A DNA stretch of 64,000 nt from Heligmosomoides polygyrus polygyrus (GCA_947396885.1 OX377204.1:89476728-89540727), one strand, 5' to 3'. Positions 50,799 through 62,151 are shown, counted from the stretch's first letter. Notes: generated by a model not told the origin, from the letters alone. Program-made: numbers and translations.

Positions 50799-50859
50799 GC
50801 AAGTTTCCAATTTTTAAGTTCTGTAAGTTTAAATATCGCTATCAAATGTGCGTATTTAG

Positions 50860-50991
50860 CGGGCGAGCACCGATGGCGTTGCTAACGAGGACGATCTTGC
50901 TACTGGTCACGCTTATTCTTTCCGAGGAGATCTGCATGCTTCGGATGCAAATCTGGGCTGTAATCCCCTCGCTGCTTCACGTCAAAGCGTT
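50860..50991 (+). CDS. Repeat exon 22 (44 codons)
   Basis: Acceptor CGTATTTAG, donor GTGAGT. RASTDGVANEDDLATGHAYS, FRGDLHASDANLGCNPLAAS, RQSV. Confidence 0.85.
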
Positions 50992-51043
50992 GTGAGTTTC
51001 ATCCCATTCGACGCCGTGAATTTCGCCAAAGGTGTTCTCGTTT

Positions 51044-51072
51044 AGCACCTGAGTCTTTGCAGTGTTGGGGCT
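51044..51072 (+). pseudogene. Truncated repeat-exon stub
   Basis: Acceptor CTCGTTTAG and the first eight or so codons (HLSLCSV) remain, then unrelated T-rich sequence. An insertion or deletion has removed the rest. Confidence 0.5.
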
Positions 51073-51589
51073 CTCCTCTTTTTTCCTGAATTCGCTCCTT
51101 CTCCCATCTTCTTTCCATTTGTTCCCCTTTCTCTCATTCTCTTCGCGCTTTCCTCTTCACAAAAGAGTTACATGAGAAATGGAAAACTAAGGTCTGTTTC
51201 ATGGGGGGGGGGGGAGTGAGGAAATCCGCCTTCATACTTTTTATTTCGATATTTTCTGACAGCCTGGGTTGAATGAAGAAATTTAAGTTGTAACTCGCTG
51301 ACAAGCAATCGAAGAGAGGTGTTATGTTTTAAAAAAGTTTGTTTAAAATGAATTAGCGTAACGAACCACCTGGCTTTTTGTATCCTTATTATCCTTATTT
51401 TTACTTGTCGTATTTTTATTTATTTGAGAATGAGAAAATCAACCGCAACAGAGTTACATGTTCCTCATTCATCTAGGAGCCATAGAGTTACACTGGGGCA
51501 GCCATGAGATCCTTCGGTTTAACACTGAAATTGGTGATAGGCTGGAACTCCTATTTGGCGGAAATATATGCATAGAGAGGAGTTAATCG
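51073..51589. other. Intron sequence
   Basis: No gene. A pyrimidine-rich stretch (51075-51170), a G11 run near 51205 and AT-rich sequence. Confidence 0.5.
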
Positions 51590-51920
51590 TTGTTTAGTCA
51601 AGGAGATCTCGCTGATCCTTTCCGACACGATTCAGCTGTGTGTGGAGATCGTTCTTGTTTCATAACCTTGCTGAGCTTCCTACTTCGTCGCTTTTATTTG
51701 TTGTATATATCCCATCTGTGTCAACATTGTCATCTGTTCAAAAGATTAATGGGCAAAGATGGAAAAATTTTCATCTGTTCATATTCCCGAAGAAATGTTC
51801 ACACTACTCATGCGCGGCTAAATATCCAGCTACTCACGAGTACCCCTCAGAGCATACTGCGGTTTCTACATTTTTAGGATTGCATTTGCGAAGAGCATGA
51901 CAAACAGTTTTCTTTTTCAG

Positions 51921-52046
51921 CGGAGTTCCCATGATGCAACCAAAGAAGATTTCGCCGCTGGTCACGCTTACTCATACCAGGAAGATCTTCACGCTTCGGA
52001 TAAAAATCTCAGTAACCAGCCGTTTGGTGCATCTCATCATAGCCTA
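51921..52046 (+). CDS. Repeat exon 23 (42 codons)
   Basis: Acceptor CTTTTTCAG, donor GTGAGA. RSSHDATKEDFAAGHAYSY, QEDLHASDKNLSNQPFGAS, HHSL. Paralogue of 39565-39690. Confidence 0.85.
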
Positions 52047-52102
52047 GTGAGATTCCAAATTTTCGTGAAGTTAACATTCGATGAAGTGCTGTGGCTATTT
52101 AG

Positions 52103-52234
52103 CGAGTGAGCACTTGCAATGTCGTCGGAGAGGGCGACCTTGCCACTGGTCACGCTTATTCGTCGCGAGGAGATCTTCATGCTTCGGATGCGAATCTGAG
52201 TAACAAGCCGCTTGCGGCGTCTCGTCAGAGCTTG
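52103..52234 (+). CDS. Repeat exon 24 (44 codons)
   Basis: Acceptor GCTATTTAG, donor GTAGGT. RVSTCNVVGEGDLATGHAYS, SRGDLHASDANLSNKPLAAS, RQSL. Paralogue of 39747-39878. Confidence 0.85.
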
Positions 52235-52462
52235 GTAGGTGTTTCGTAGGATTCAATCCTAGTTTGGTGGGACTTTATAATGGCAAATGGGCGCACCTCC
52301 ACAGCTTCACCAACCTTTACCAGGGTGTGGCAGAAGTCCTCATATCGGAAAGCAACAATTGAAGCTATCGAGCAGATAGTTAGCAAAGCACGCAGTTTGC
52401 CTACCGACTAGGGTTAATATTTGCCTTTGTATTCAAAGCTCAGTGTGAGTGTGCCTGTTCAG

Positions 52463-52594
52463 CGTGTGAGCACGTACAGTGTTACCAACGAAGGCGATCT
52501 CGCCACTGATCACGCTTATTCGTCGCGAGGAGATCTTCACGCTTCGGATGCGAATTTGAATAACAAGCCACTTGCGGCGTCTCGTCAAAGATTG
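52463..52594 (+). CDS. Repeat exon 25 (44 codons)
   Basis: Acceptor CCTGTTCAG, donor GTATGA. RVSTYSVTNEGDLATDHAYS, SRGDLHASDANLNNKPLAAS, RQRL. Confidence 0.85.
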
Positions 52595-52828
52595 GTATGA
52601 CTTTGATGTCTTGTAGTGTTTAGTCCTAGCAAGAAGGGAGAACTGCATAGTGACAACAGCGCCTCTATTGTCACTTTAATCGTAACTTGTACTTGCTCGA
52701 ATTTCTCCATATAATAAAACGAATGAAGTCCTCACATGAATAGAGAGGAGAACACGAGGTTTACCCTGCCGATTAGGATTAACCCTTGCTTGTATTCGGA
52801 GCTCTGAGCGAATAATGTCCTTCTTCAG

Positions 52829-52960
52829 GGTGTGAGTACCTGCAGTGTTGCCAACGAAGACGACCTTGCCACTGGCCACGCTTATTCGTCGCGAGGAGAC
52901 CTTCACGCTTCGGATGCGAATCTGAGTAACAAGCCAATTGAGGCGTCTCGTCAAAGCTTG
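52829..52960 (+). CDS. Repeat exon 26 (44 codons)
   Basis: Acceptor TTCTTCAG, donor GTAGGT. GVSTCSVANEDDLATGHAYS, SRGDLHASDANLSNKPIEAS, RQSL. First residue Gly instead of Arg. Confidence 0.85.
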
Positions 52961-53196
52961 GTAGGTATTTCGTAGGCTTTAGTCCTAGTCTGGAGGTACA
53001 GCTTTATAATCACAATAGGGCTCCATTTCTATCTATTGCTATATCAATCTTTACCAGGGTGCATCTGAAGTGCTTATATCATAAAGCAACAAATGAAGCT
53101 ATCGAGCAGATAGTTAGCAAAGCACGCAGTTTGCCTACCGACTAGGGTTAATATTTGCCTTTATATTCAAAGCCCAGCCTCAGTGTGCCTGTTCAG

Positions 53197-53325
53197 CGTG
53201 TGAGCACGTACAGTGTTACCAACGAAGGCGATCTCGCCACTGATCACGCTTATTCGTCGCGAGATCTTCACGCTTCGGATGCGGATCTGAGTAAGAAGCC
53301 GCTCCCTGCCTCTCGTCAGGATCTA
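53197..53325 (+). CDS. Repeat exon 27 (43 codons)
   Basis: Acceptor CTGTTCAG, donor GTAAGT. RVSTYSVTNEGDLATDHAYS, SRDLHASDADLSKKPLPAS, RQDL. Confidence 0.85.
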
Positions 53326-53379
53326 GTAAGTTTCTTCACTTTAAAGCCAGAAAAAGCCTAAACGATGTGGTCGTTTTAG

Positions 53380-53511
53380 CGTACCAGCGTGTACAATGTC
53401 ATGAGCGAAGAGGCTGTCACTGGTCACGAGTATTCACAAGGAAATCTTCACGATGTGATGGGAGATGTGAATCTCAAGAATCAGCCTATTACCAGATCTC
53501 GCCAGAGTCTA
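53380..53511 (+). CDS. Repeat exon 28 (44 codons, MSEEAVTG type)
   Basis: Acceptor CGTTTTAG, donor GTGAGT. RTSVYNVMSEEAVTGHEYSQ, GNLHDVMGDVNLKNQPITRS, RQSL. Intact counterpart of the broken exon at 42118. Confidence 0.85.
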
Positions 53512-53567
53512 GTGAGTCACTAACATTCTACGGAGTGAAGTTTCATAAAAATGTTCGATCGTTAAAG

Positions 53568-53699
53568 CTGGCGAATGCCAACGAAGGAGCTAGAGGAAAC
53601 GAAGTTGCCACGGCCCAAACACATTCTTGCCATGAAGATCTGCAAGCCTCGGATGTGAGCCTTAACCGACAGCCGCTTGCTGCCTCTCGTCAGAGTATT
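53568..53699 (+). CDS. Repeat exon 29 (44 codons)
   Basis: Acceptor CGTTAAAG (unusual), donor GTGAGC. LANANEGARGNEVATAQTHS, CHEDLQASDVSLNRQPLAAS, RQSI. Confidence 0.75.
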
Positions 53700-54781
53700 G
53701 TGAGCTTCTTCAACGCTAGGCAGCTGTAGTAGTACTAGTGTAGTTGCATCCTCAGCTGAATCGCATCTAACACCTGAAACTCTGTGTCTTGGGGTTCTGT
53801 CAGTTCGGTGAAATTTTTAAGTTGACTTAATTTTTGTCACATTTTAATTCAGTATGCTACTTTGTGTAGATTGAAAAAATCAACACAGTAATATCCTGTT
53901 ATATAAATACCATAATACTTACCTATCATGCTAACATAAAACTGTTAGTCCTTCTGTCTGGGTGTGTATCACAAACCTGTGTGAGCCTTGAAACGTATTG
54001 AATATGCAAAGGAGACGAGCTTGTGCAAATGGCGAACGTAGCCGAAAACTGGCAGAAAATGGCCGAGTTCGACAGGTAGAAGAGATGAACCGGTAGGGTG
54101 ATCTAGATCTAGGAGGGGGTCATTACATGAAACAGTCCTTACAAGAGGTTCTGTGTTGCTCGAAATTAAAATTTTTGTACAGCAATGGTGTTCTACCTCA
54201 GCGGTGAGCTTAGCTAGGCCACCTCTGTCATGCGTGTTCATACCGATGTAGATAACCACTTAACGCACGTTGACCTCCGAGCCAGAGTGTGCCTTAACAT
54301 CTAATGCGTAATATCATTTACCAGACGTTCTGCGTCCTATCGGCCGCTGACGTCTGGTTCTAATATAGGATCTGCCTTTTGTCTTTCCGTTGGAAGAAAG
54401 AAAAGAGGCGGAATTACATTCACTTGAAAAGAATATGAATATAGACTGTACCCTACAAGTAAAAGAGATTTAAGACTTCTTTTTGGAGCAATGTACAATG
54501 TACTGTAGGTGCTTTTCTTGTTCTTTTCTTCTTGTTCATGAAGTTACAATTCTGTAGAATTTCGAAATATTCGTTTTCACCATCCGACATGGAATATTGA
54601 AAACAACACTAGCATCCTTCTGTTTTCTTCAAGATTTCGGAGAATGCAATCCAAGATCTTAAAGATTTTTTGAAAAGTGTAACGTTTCGCCGCTGAGATC
54701 GAACTACATTCTATGCATTTTATCAGTGTCTTGGGACGCCTAATTTCATTGCTACAGTAAGTTATCTGTGTTCGATTTTAG
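53700..54781. other. Intron sequence
   Basis: No gene. 54100-54250 carries the GTTCTACC...TAGGCCA-type repeat also seen near 2820 and 3630. Confidence 0.5.
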
Positions 54782-54910
54782 CGCTCAAGCTCGCTCAGCG
54801 TCGGGAAAGAAGATGAGCTTGCCACAGCTGTATATCCTTCCCACACAGATTTTGACACCTCTGATGCACATTTCGGTCAAGAGGTGCTTTCTAGCTGCCG
54901 TAGAAAACTG
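54782..54910 (+). CDS. Repeat exon 30 (43 codons, divergent)
   Basis: Acceptor TCGATTTTAG, donor GTGAGT. RSSSLSVGKEDELATAVYPS, HTDFDTSDAHFGQEVLSS, CRRKL. Last array exon before the assembly gap. Confidence 0.75.
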
Positions 54911-55044
54911 GTGAGTACAGCATTAACTTCGAACGAAGGAGCTCAAAGCGTTGCGCTGTTCAGTTCCAACGTTCGAACTCTGTTGCAATCGCGGACGAAG
55001 CTGAACCGATTACCGTACGCGAGTCCTCTTCTGTTGCCAGCCTT

Positions 55045-55244
55045 NNNNNNNNNNNNNNNNNNNNNNNNNNNNNNNNNNNNNNNNNNNNNNNNNNNNNNNN
55101 NNNNNNNNNNNNNNNNNNNNNNNNNNNNNNNNNNNNNNNNNNNNNNNNNNNNNNNNNNNNNNNNNNNNNNNNNNNNNNNNNNNNNNNNNNNNNNNNNNNN
55201 NNNNNNNNNNNNNNNNNNNNNNNNNNNNNNNNNNNNNNNNNNNN
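55045..55244. other. Assembly gap, 200 N
   Basis: Exactly 200 N, the usual placeholder for a gap of unknown length. Sequence to the right belongs to the duplicated block. Frames running through it are artefacts. Confidence 0.95.
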
Positions 55245-55246
55245 CA

Positions 55247-56870
55247 AAGCGGCAAACCTACACAATCCAGGACAATGATTTGAAGGGAATCGTGGAAGCT
55301 AATCCATTGTAACCAGTCCGTAAGATTGCGGAAGGTGTAGTAGTCAGTAGAACTGCTGTTACAAATGGAATGAAACTCATCGGAAGGCGGAAAAAAGTTC
55401 GAAGCGTCGGTGCCTCACGATTTGAGTGCTCGCCAGAAATTGGCGTGTTGCGAAATCCGTTCTTCATTGCTTCTCAGGAATCAAAACGATCCGTTTTTGG
55501 GTCCAGTCTTTACATGTGATGAAAATGGTGTTCTGAATTTCCGCATCATCTCATCGAAAACGGTCGATGTAATCGGCTCGCATGCAGGTACCGATACCAG
55601 CGTTACGGTACCAGTACCTGCGGTGTCACGAGGCTGCGCCTCGCACTCGCCGAGGTCAGCAAGGTCAGTGCTGACGAACAAGAGAGAGGCTCCGCTAAGC
55701 CCATTCCGGCTTCTTCTCGTCTGTCGACACCACCCACCCTTCCATTCGAAGTCGGAAAAAACGTAAAGAAAATAAGATCAGATTTACAGCTGAAATCCGC
55801 AGTGTACACAACAGGTATTTCCGACAAGGTTCACATGCGCCGATAGTAGCTCTTCGAAAAGTAGCCACCACTATCCAGCCTCGTATCTATCTCATAGTAG
55901 CACCAGGAACGCTAAAAATCTACCGATGCATTTGACTTCTACATTCGCTTCTTCGCAGCGCCGGTAGCATCTGGATGGACATGGTGGCCGATGCAACAAC
56001 AGCGTCATCAGCCTTCGATCGAATCCCACAGTCGCTGAATGTTGTATGAGGGATTGGGAGGCTTTATCTCTCGTCGTCGTGTAGAAAATTCAAAGCGAAA
56101 GTTTCTGCGGAGTACATGGAAGGCGAAAAGTGGGTTCTGTACGATAACCGAGGACGGTCAGGACAGTGCGCTGAAGTCGACGAACCCTCCGGCACTTCGC
56201 GAAGAAGACGAGCGTAAGGCCTAGTTTATACTTGTTCCGCCGCGCGGCGCGGCAGGATGGTTGGAATAGATATCGACCGGGTGGCATGAAAATTCTATAT
56301 CTATGGCGATCGCGGTGCCGCGCTGCCTGACGGCGCAAGTATAAAATGGGGCTAACCGTGTGGTGGTCGGTGGCTGGCGTGATTCGCTACAACTTTCTAG
56401 AACGAGACCGAACTAGAGTCCTACTGCGTCGAAATCGACGAGATGTACCGAAAAAGGCGTAAACTGCAGCCGGCACTGACCGACAGAAGAGGTCCCATTT
56501 TTCTGCACGATGCCCGCCCACACATTTCACAAATCATCATGCGAAAATTAAACATACTAGGAGTTGAAATTCAGCCTCACCCGAAATACTCAACAGACCT
56601 TGCGCCATCCGACTACCACCTTTTTAAGTGCTTTTAGAGCTTCCTAGGTGGTAGAACCTTCGCAAATCAGAACCACTCAAAAACAGGCTTTCTAGAATTC
56701 GTCGCATCTCGACCGCGCAGTATTTTCGGTGATAGAATTAACCATACCGCGGTGAAAAGTGTGCTGAAATAGCGCTGATTTTGACGGAATCCGATGAGCA
56801 TGAAGAATGTTATGATCGTTTGAAGTGGACCAGTCAGAACCGCCAGAGCTTTCGAACCAACCTAATAAAT
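55247..56870 (+). pseudogene. Decayed mariner, second copy
   Basis: Same transposase pieces as copy 1: DLSARQKLACCEIRSSLL (near 55415), EKWVLYDNRGRSGQC (56120), PIFLHDARPHISQ (56495) and YSTDLAPSDYHLFKCF (56590). Multiple frameshifts and a nested MITE. The right end near 56864 matches 11571. Confidence 0.8.
56218..56352. mobile_element. Harbinger-like MITE, 135 bp
   Basis: GGCCTAGTTTATACTTGTTC to CAAGTATAAAATGGGGC, flanked by TAA (56215-56217, 56353-56355). Same length as 26290-26424. Inserted in the mariner remnant of copy 2 only. Confidence 0.8.
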
Positions 56871-57079
56871 GAGTATGGCGTGAAAGGTAATCACAAGTCT
56901 GGTGCCAGTTTAGCCACCACAGAGTGATAGAGGAACTAGATGGTCTGGCGTGCCTTCCTCGACTGCGATATCAAATTTACTCTTATTCGCCACAAAAAGT
57001 TTGCATTCTTCGCGCTGTGGGGTAGGTATGAAAGGAGTACTTTAGTTGAAAGGATTATAATTCTGTGTTCACTAAAGTA

Positions 57080-58345
57080 GAGCGTATCTACCGTTTTCAC
57101 TTTGAATTGGACACTTCTCAAACCAAATCGGACACAATTCAAATTAAATTGAACACCTTTCACGTTAAATTGGACACTGTTATAAGCTAGCCTAACCAGG
57201 AGACTATCTCAACGGTAGGTTGGAACGGCCCAAGTGTTGTATATGGGTAGAAGCGCCTCTCTCTGGGAAGCAACAAAATGCAACTATCTCGATCCCAATA
57301 CAACTCTGCGCAGAGTTAGGGACGACGGCATTTTGGCCGCTGGCGGCGTTAACCCTCTGCCTGCAGGCGGAGGGCGGACTCAAGTTGGCTGGAAACAGCG
57401 ATGATGGTGGCGCAGTGGGAACAGGGGCGGCGTAATCTCCATAATCGCTGTTTCCAGCCAACTTGAGCTCGCTCTCCGCGTGCAAGCAGAGGGCTAACGC
57501 CGCCAACGGCCCAAATTCTGTCGTCCCTAACTCTGCGCAGAGCTGTATTGGGGTCGAGATACTTGCATTTTGTATCAAAGCGAACTCTTCCAAATAGAAA
57601 TGACCTTTAAGCAGGTTAAACTACACTCTCCCTAAAAAAGTTAGAATAAATTTTTGTTCAAGAAAGATTTGGTAGAACTTTCTTTGAAATTTTTTAGTTC
57701 AGTTGCCCAACAAGTGTGATAATTGTAAAAAACATTGAAAAAAATAATAAATTAAATTTTGGTTTGAAGCGCAACAAGGCACCAATCAAGTAGTGCATTA
57801 AAAGACTGGATCGCGCCATACACTCGAAAAGCAAGTCGCAATCTTTATTTGATTGAAGGGTAAATACTGCTCGCATGCGGCAAGAAAGTTAGGATATGTG
57901 TGTTTTTTTGCAATTGTTTATGCTGCACCACATGCAGGTGCAATTTGCATGCAAACAAACTTTGCTATCAATTGAATAATAATCGCGAAGTTTCGGTCGG
58001 AGACGTGCTTCAATCACAGTTTTGGCAATATAAAATGGCCGCCTTCCTGCTCTTCAAAAGAAGTTCTAATTCATGGTTTTGCTCAAAAAAAATATTTTTT
58101 TTATAAAAGTTTGACTTTGTGTTCTCTCATTGGGAAATTAACTAAAGCATCAAAGAAAGTCGTACTAAAATTTTCCGCGAATAAAAAAATATTCGAACAT
58201 TTTTGGAGAGCCTCTAGTTTAATGTAGAAGAAGCTCATTTTGGTTTGGAAGAGTTCGTTTTGATTTGAAAAGTCTCATGTTAGCTTAGAAGAGTGTCCAA
58301 TTTGATTTGAAAAGTGTCTAATTCGACGTGAAAATTGTATATTTT
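57080..58345. mobile_element. Long-TIR element with foldback, second copy
   Basis: Counterpart of 11832-13055. The foldback is at about 57187-57570. Confidence 0.55.
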
Positions 58346-58686
58346 TGAGGTGTCTGTATGAGGTCTTTGCTTTCGTCTCCTCTTCTTTGAAGCTCAATTA
58401 TGAGCACTGTTCCACCTTTTCGTAGAACATGGGGCATGCTTGCGACAGTTTGTACCCACGACTACTTCTGTGTAATATCCGATAAACCACCGATTGAACG
58501 AGCGCATGTGATGCGTTGACATGGTTATCTACCGCGTATCGTGTCCTTGAACCCGAAGCCCTAGTTTAGATCTTGGCGCGGCTACTCTCCTTGTTAAGAA
58601 ACTTGATATCTTTTCGTCTAGAGCTTGTGCATTTGATTCACTTTTTTAATGATTTGTTTGTACTATCACTTAAGAATTGACTTCAG

Positions 58687-58767
58687 AGCGGAGCTAATTC
58701 GCCAGAGAATTGCCCTGTCGAGCCGCCGGCCATCACTGTTGAAGACTATGACGCAGGAACCGGACCG
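58687..58767 (+). CDS. Exon A, duplicate
   Basis: 27 codons, identical protein to 13404-13484; acceptor TTGACTTCAG, donor GTATTA. Confidence 0.6.
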
Positions 58768-58868
58768 GTATTAGATAGCTTCCAACATTTCGTTAGTATT
58801 TTCATTTCAGTTTAAGGGTGTCAATATTACATTCGTTTGCAGTGTCAGTTTAAGGCTAGCTGTTTTAG

Positions 58869-58967
58869 AAGCAAGTAATGAACGAGAGTTTGGGAGACGG
58901 CATTGGTGCTGCCAATATTGACGAAGCTGAGAATGTCCCCATGGATCATGAGCCGAATCACAACATG
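58869..58967 (+). CDS. Exon B, duplicate
   Basis: 33 codons; KQVMNESLGDGIGAAN then IDEAENVPMDHEPNHNM. Four replacements and four silent changes against copy 1. Confidence 0.6.
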
Positions 58968-59542
58968 GTGAGTACACTGTGTATAGGCTCAACCGCCTGA
59001 CATGACCATGTAGTAGTCCTGTAACCATCCATAGACGTACCTGGAGCGCACCCATGTTGTTAGTATGCATTGGAATGTTTACGCCGTATAAGCTAGAGGC
59101 AAAACAAGAGGTTCTATTAGAACCTCTTGTTACAACTGTTACAACTGACGTCTCTACAGCAAAGAGTACATAATATTGATTACGTGATAACTCCTAGTAA
59201 GTAAAAATGTAAGTCAAGTGGTGTTTGTGCGCGAAAACCTTTCAAATGAAGGAGGAGCAGCAGTCTTAGTAAGCTTCAAGAATGATAATCCTTCCCTGAC
59301 AGCGAATAAATTCCGTTCTGACTGATGTTCTATGTCTAGAAAATGAGAGTTTTGTTTAACTTTAATTCCGACATGTCATTTACTTTACATTACATTTACA
59401 TTTACTCACGATAGATGCATCATTTGGATAACGACATTTTTGAATGTCCTGATCTTAGAATGATTCAGAGAATGGCGATTTTCTTTGAGGACCGACTTTT
59501 GGAAGTTTCCATAACTTATTTTCTTTACATCGGATACCTGAT

Positions 59543-60105
59543 CAAGGGTGTCGTTTCCGTTAAAACGTTTAAATTTCATTGTTAAAAAACATAGATAGCT
59601 GTGCAGTATTGTTTCAATCGAAAAATATCAGATCTTTTATGTAATCTTTTATGTGCCATTTTCACGACAGATGGGCACTTTCAAATGAAGCCATTGAATG
59701 AACTTCTTGAATTTTGACAACTTTCGAAATAAAACCGAGCACCTTTCACAAAAAAATTATTAAATTGTTAAAAAATAAATTCAATAGGCTCTCATACTCA
59801 TTCTCACTATTATATAATGTAATAATATTGGAAAAATATTCCAAACAAGAGGAAAGACTGTTGAAATTGTTCTTAATAATTTAATTTTGAAGGTGTTAGT
59901 CTTTATTTGGAAGGTGTTTATTTTGCTTTGTAAAGTTGTCAAAATTAACGACGTTTCAAAGGTTTCATTTGAGAATGACCACCTGTCGTGAAGACATAAG
60001 GGTACATAATACTGCCCTGTTAATATTTTTCGATTCAAATAACACTACGCAGCCATTTATACTTTTTGATGACAGGCAACAATGTAACGGAAACGCACAC
60101 CCCTA
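59543..60105. mobile_element. hAT-type MITE, second copy
   Basis: Counterpart of 14415-14970; the right end CGCACACCCCTA is better preserved here. Confidence 0.6.
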
Positions 60106-61764
60106 TACCCGATTTGGATAGGGTATCCGATTTCTTATTAAAATGAATCACCCGTTCAGTGAAAATCACTCTTTTTTGATTTTTCTAAGGTCTGGCTTCC
60201 TCAAAACCCCTTTATCCGATTGACTCACTTATGCTGAAAAAAAAATCGTCCAAATCAACGTCGTGTCCAATGTGTGGTTGTTTCAATAGTGTGACTCAAT
60301 CGAACTCATTCCACATGGATATCAAGACACAACCCGAAGTCCTTTGTAGGACCCGTAGGGCTACTACAAGATCCTGTCCTGGATCTGTTTACCTGCTTAC
60401 CTCATGACACGGCGAAGAAGCAGTGCACATCGTTCTTTGTGGTGCATGGTTAGCGGAATCAGGCAGCATGTTCACACCTGTGAACGTGCCCAAGGTGCTG
60501 CGTCAACCTATGTCGTCTCTCCATGCCGGCACGCGCCACCAAACCACAACTGCTTCCGGTCCGTGGGTACGATAAAACACATGACATGGATTGGGTACAT
60601 AGTACTTACACACGTCGATTTTTCTGAAAAAAAGGCCTTCTGGAGCATGATTCGCTAACGAGCTGCCATTGTTTACAATACCGGCCGTATCATCTGGTCT
60701 TGGTCGGAAAAACGCAAAAAAGTATTTTCCGCCGTTTTTATTTTTGTTGATAGCCCTGTTTCAAGTTCTTGCTTTAAAAATTAATCAGATATTTGACATC
60801 AGCATCGAATGGTCTATTCGATGAAGAGAAAAGCGCGCAGTAAATGTTAAAAATGTTGATTCGATGAGCTACATTGTGGTCGGTGCGAAGAACCCCTCTT
60901 TCGCGGGAGATAATTACAGTCAAAGGTCACTCTGAAATTAGCCCATCAAGTCAACATTTTAAACATTTACGGGGCGGTTTTAACTATTGCATAGATTATT
61001 CAGTGCCGATTCCAAATATCGGATTTATTTTTCAAAGCGCGCAATTTAAGGAGCGCTATCAAAAGCGGCGGAGAAGACTTTTTGTGCTTTCCCCCCAAAG
61101 ACCAAAAGATACGGCCGGTATTGCATTTTACGTAGCGCGTGGTAACATCCCGCAGAATTGTAGATCTGCCCATAGTAAGGCAGGCATCAAGGGGTTGGAA
61201 GGCACGGTACTGTAGGACTGATTCATTTGTGAAAAGCAGAGAGACGTGAAATTACTGTGCCGCTAATCTCCTGGCAAGGTCTCACTTACGTAAGATCAAT
61301 CAGGCATTGGCAACTAACCACTTCACTTCGTCTTTTTTGACTACTGTCTTCTTTTTTGTGCATTGCGGTGCAAGTCTAGAGAACGTGGTTCACACTGTAT
61401 TTCTTTCAAACCCGGCAGCTTAACCCATCTCAAACAGGCTTAGATTTCCTACTGCAGTGATTTTGAGTATTTATCTGAGCTTACCGTTTTTATATAATAT
61501 GCTGGACGTATTCCTTTGAATTTCTGAAGGAAAATTAGTGTGGATCTCCGTTTTCTAGTCTTGCACTCACAGTTCTTGAGTTCTCAACACGAGTTGAGAC
61601 TTCACTGCCTGTCGCAATTACATGCGGACATGACGGCCCTTGCACGTCACCTGAGGTAGCAGTAGTTCAGTGACGACCCATCCCCGTTGCTGTTGCACCA
61701 CGAGACCATTGACCTCTCTTCCAACCGCATTGGTCGATATCTCAATTATTGGATCTACCTTCAG

Positions 61765-61860
61765 AGGACATCTAGGGAGAATATTGATCCCCCTGCGAAC
61801 ACTGGAGAATTTCGCTACAGCAAAGCAAACGTGCAAGTCGACAGCGGTTCTCTCGACAAG
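61765..61860 (+). CDS. Exon C, duplicate
   Basis: 32 codons; RTSRENIDPPANTGEF then RYSKANVQVDSGSLDK. Five replacements against copy 1; splice sites intact. Confidence 0.6.
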
Positions 61861-61938
61861 GTATGGAGTGCTCCGTTTAAAAAATGGCTGTTAGTTTATT
61901 GACTGCTTTATTGAATGCTTACTTTCAACTCGTTATAG

Positions 61939-62028
61939 GCTGAAGCACGCAACGAAATAGATGTGAAAACTGCCATCAGTGTGATGGAACGTGGACGTAG
62001 CTCGAGATCGTTGTCGTTCCACTCTATC
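61939..62028 (+). CDS. Exon D, duplicate
   Basis: 30 codons, one replacement (M to I); ends RSSRSLSFHSI with donor GTGAGT. Confidence 0.65.
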
Positions 62029-62151
62029 GTGAGTTTATGAGTGAATTTCACTTCACAATTTCATTTCATTATTTTAATTGCATTAAAAATGATGACAAAG
62101 GATGTGGACAATTTAAGTGTCTCAAACGGGAATCTCCTATCTTGTTTACAG

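Larger units (their letters stand above)
51590..52255 (+). repeat. Block duplicate of 39240-39900
   Basis: Shares the broken exon, the 42-codon exon, its intron and the next 44-codon exon in the same order, 12.35 kb away. Similarity includes introns, so the block moved as DNA. Confidence 0.8.
2599..54910 (+). other. Large repeat-exon gene (gene model span)
   Basis: All exons listed as CDS between 2625 and 54910 read on the + strand and fit one gene. Each is bounded by AG/GT (one by GC). All but the 24729/24830 pair start and end in phase 0; that pair joins cleanly in phase 1. The predicted protein has an RG/RGG N-terminus, then acidic, Ser-rich and Arg-rich low-complexity segments, then about 30 copies of a roughly 44-residue module with no Cys/His metal sites, membrane segments or signal peptide. 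The composition suggests a long disordered protein. The RGG start points to RNA association or condensates, but that is inference only. I recognise no homologue. Whether one transcript spans 52 kb, and whether it continues into the duplicated exons at 58.7-62.9 kb, cannot be settled from sequence. Confidence 0.6.

Noticed and set aside
54884..55312. Frames running through the N gap
   Set aside because: They consist mostly of unknown residues; the gap length is a placeholder.
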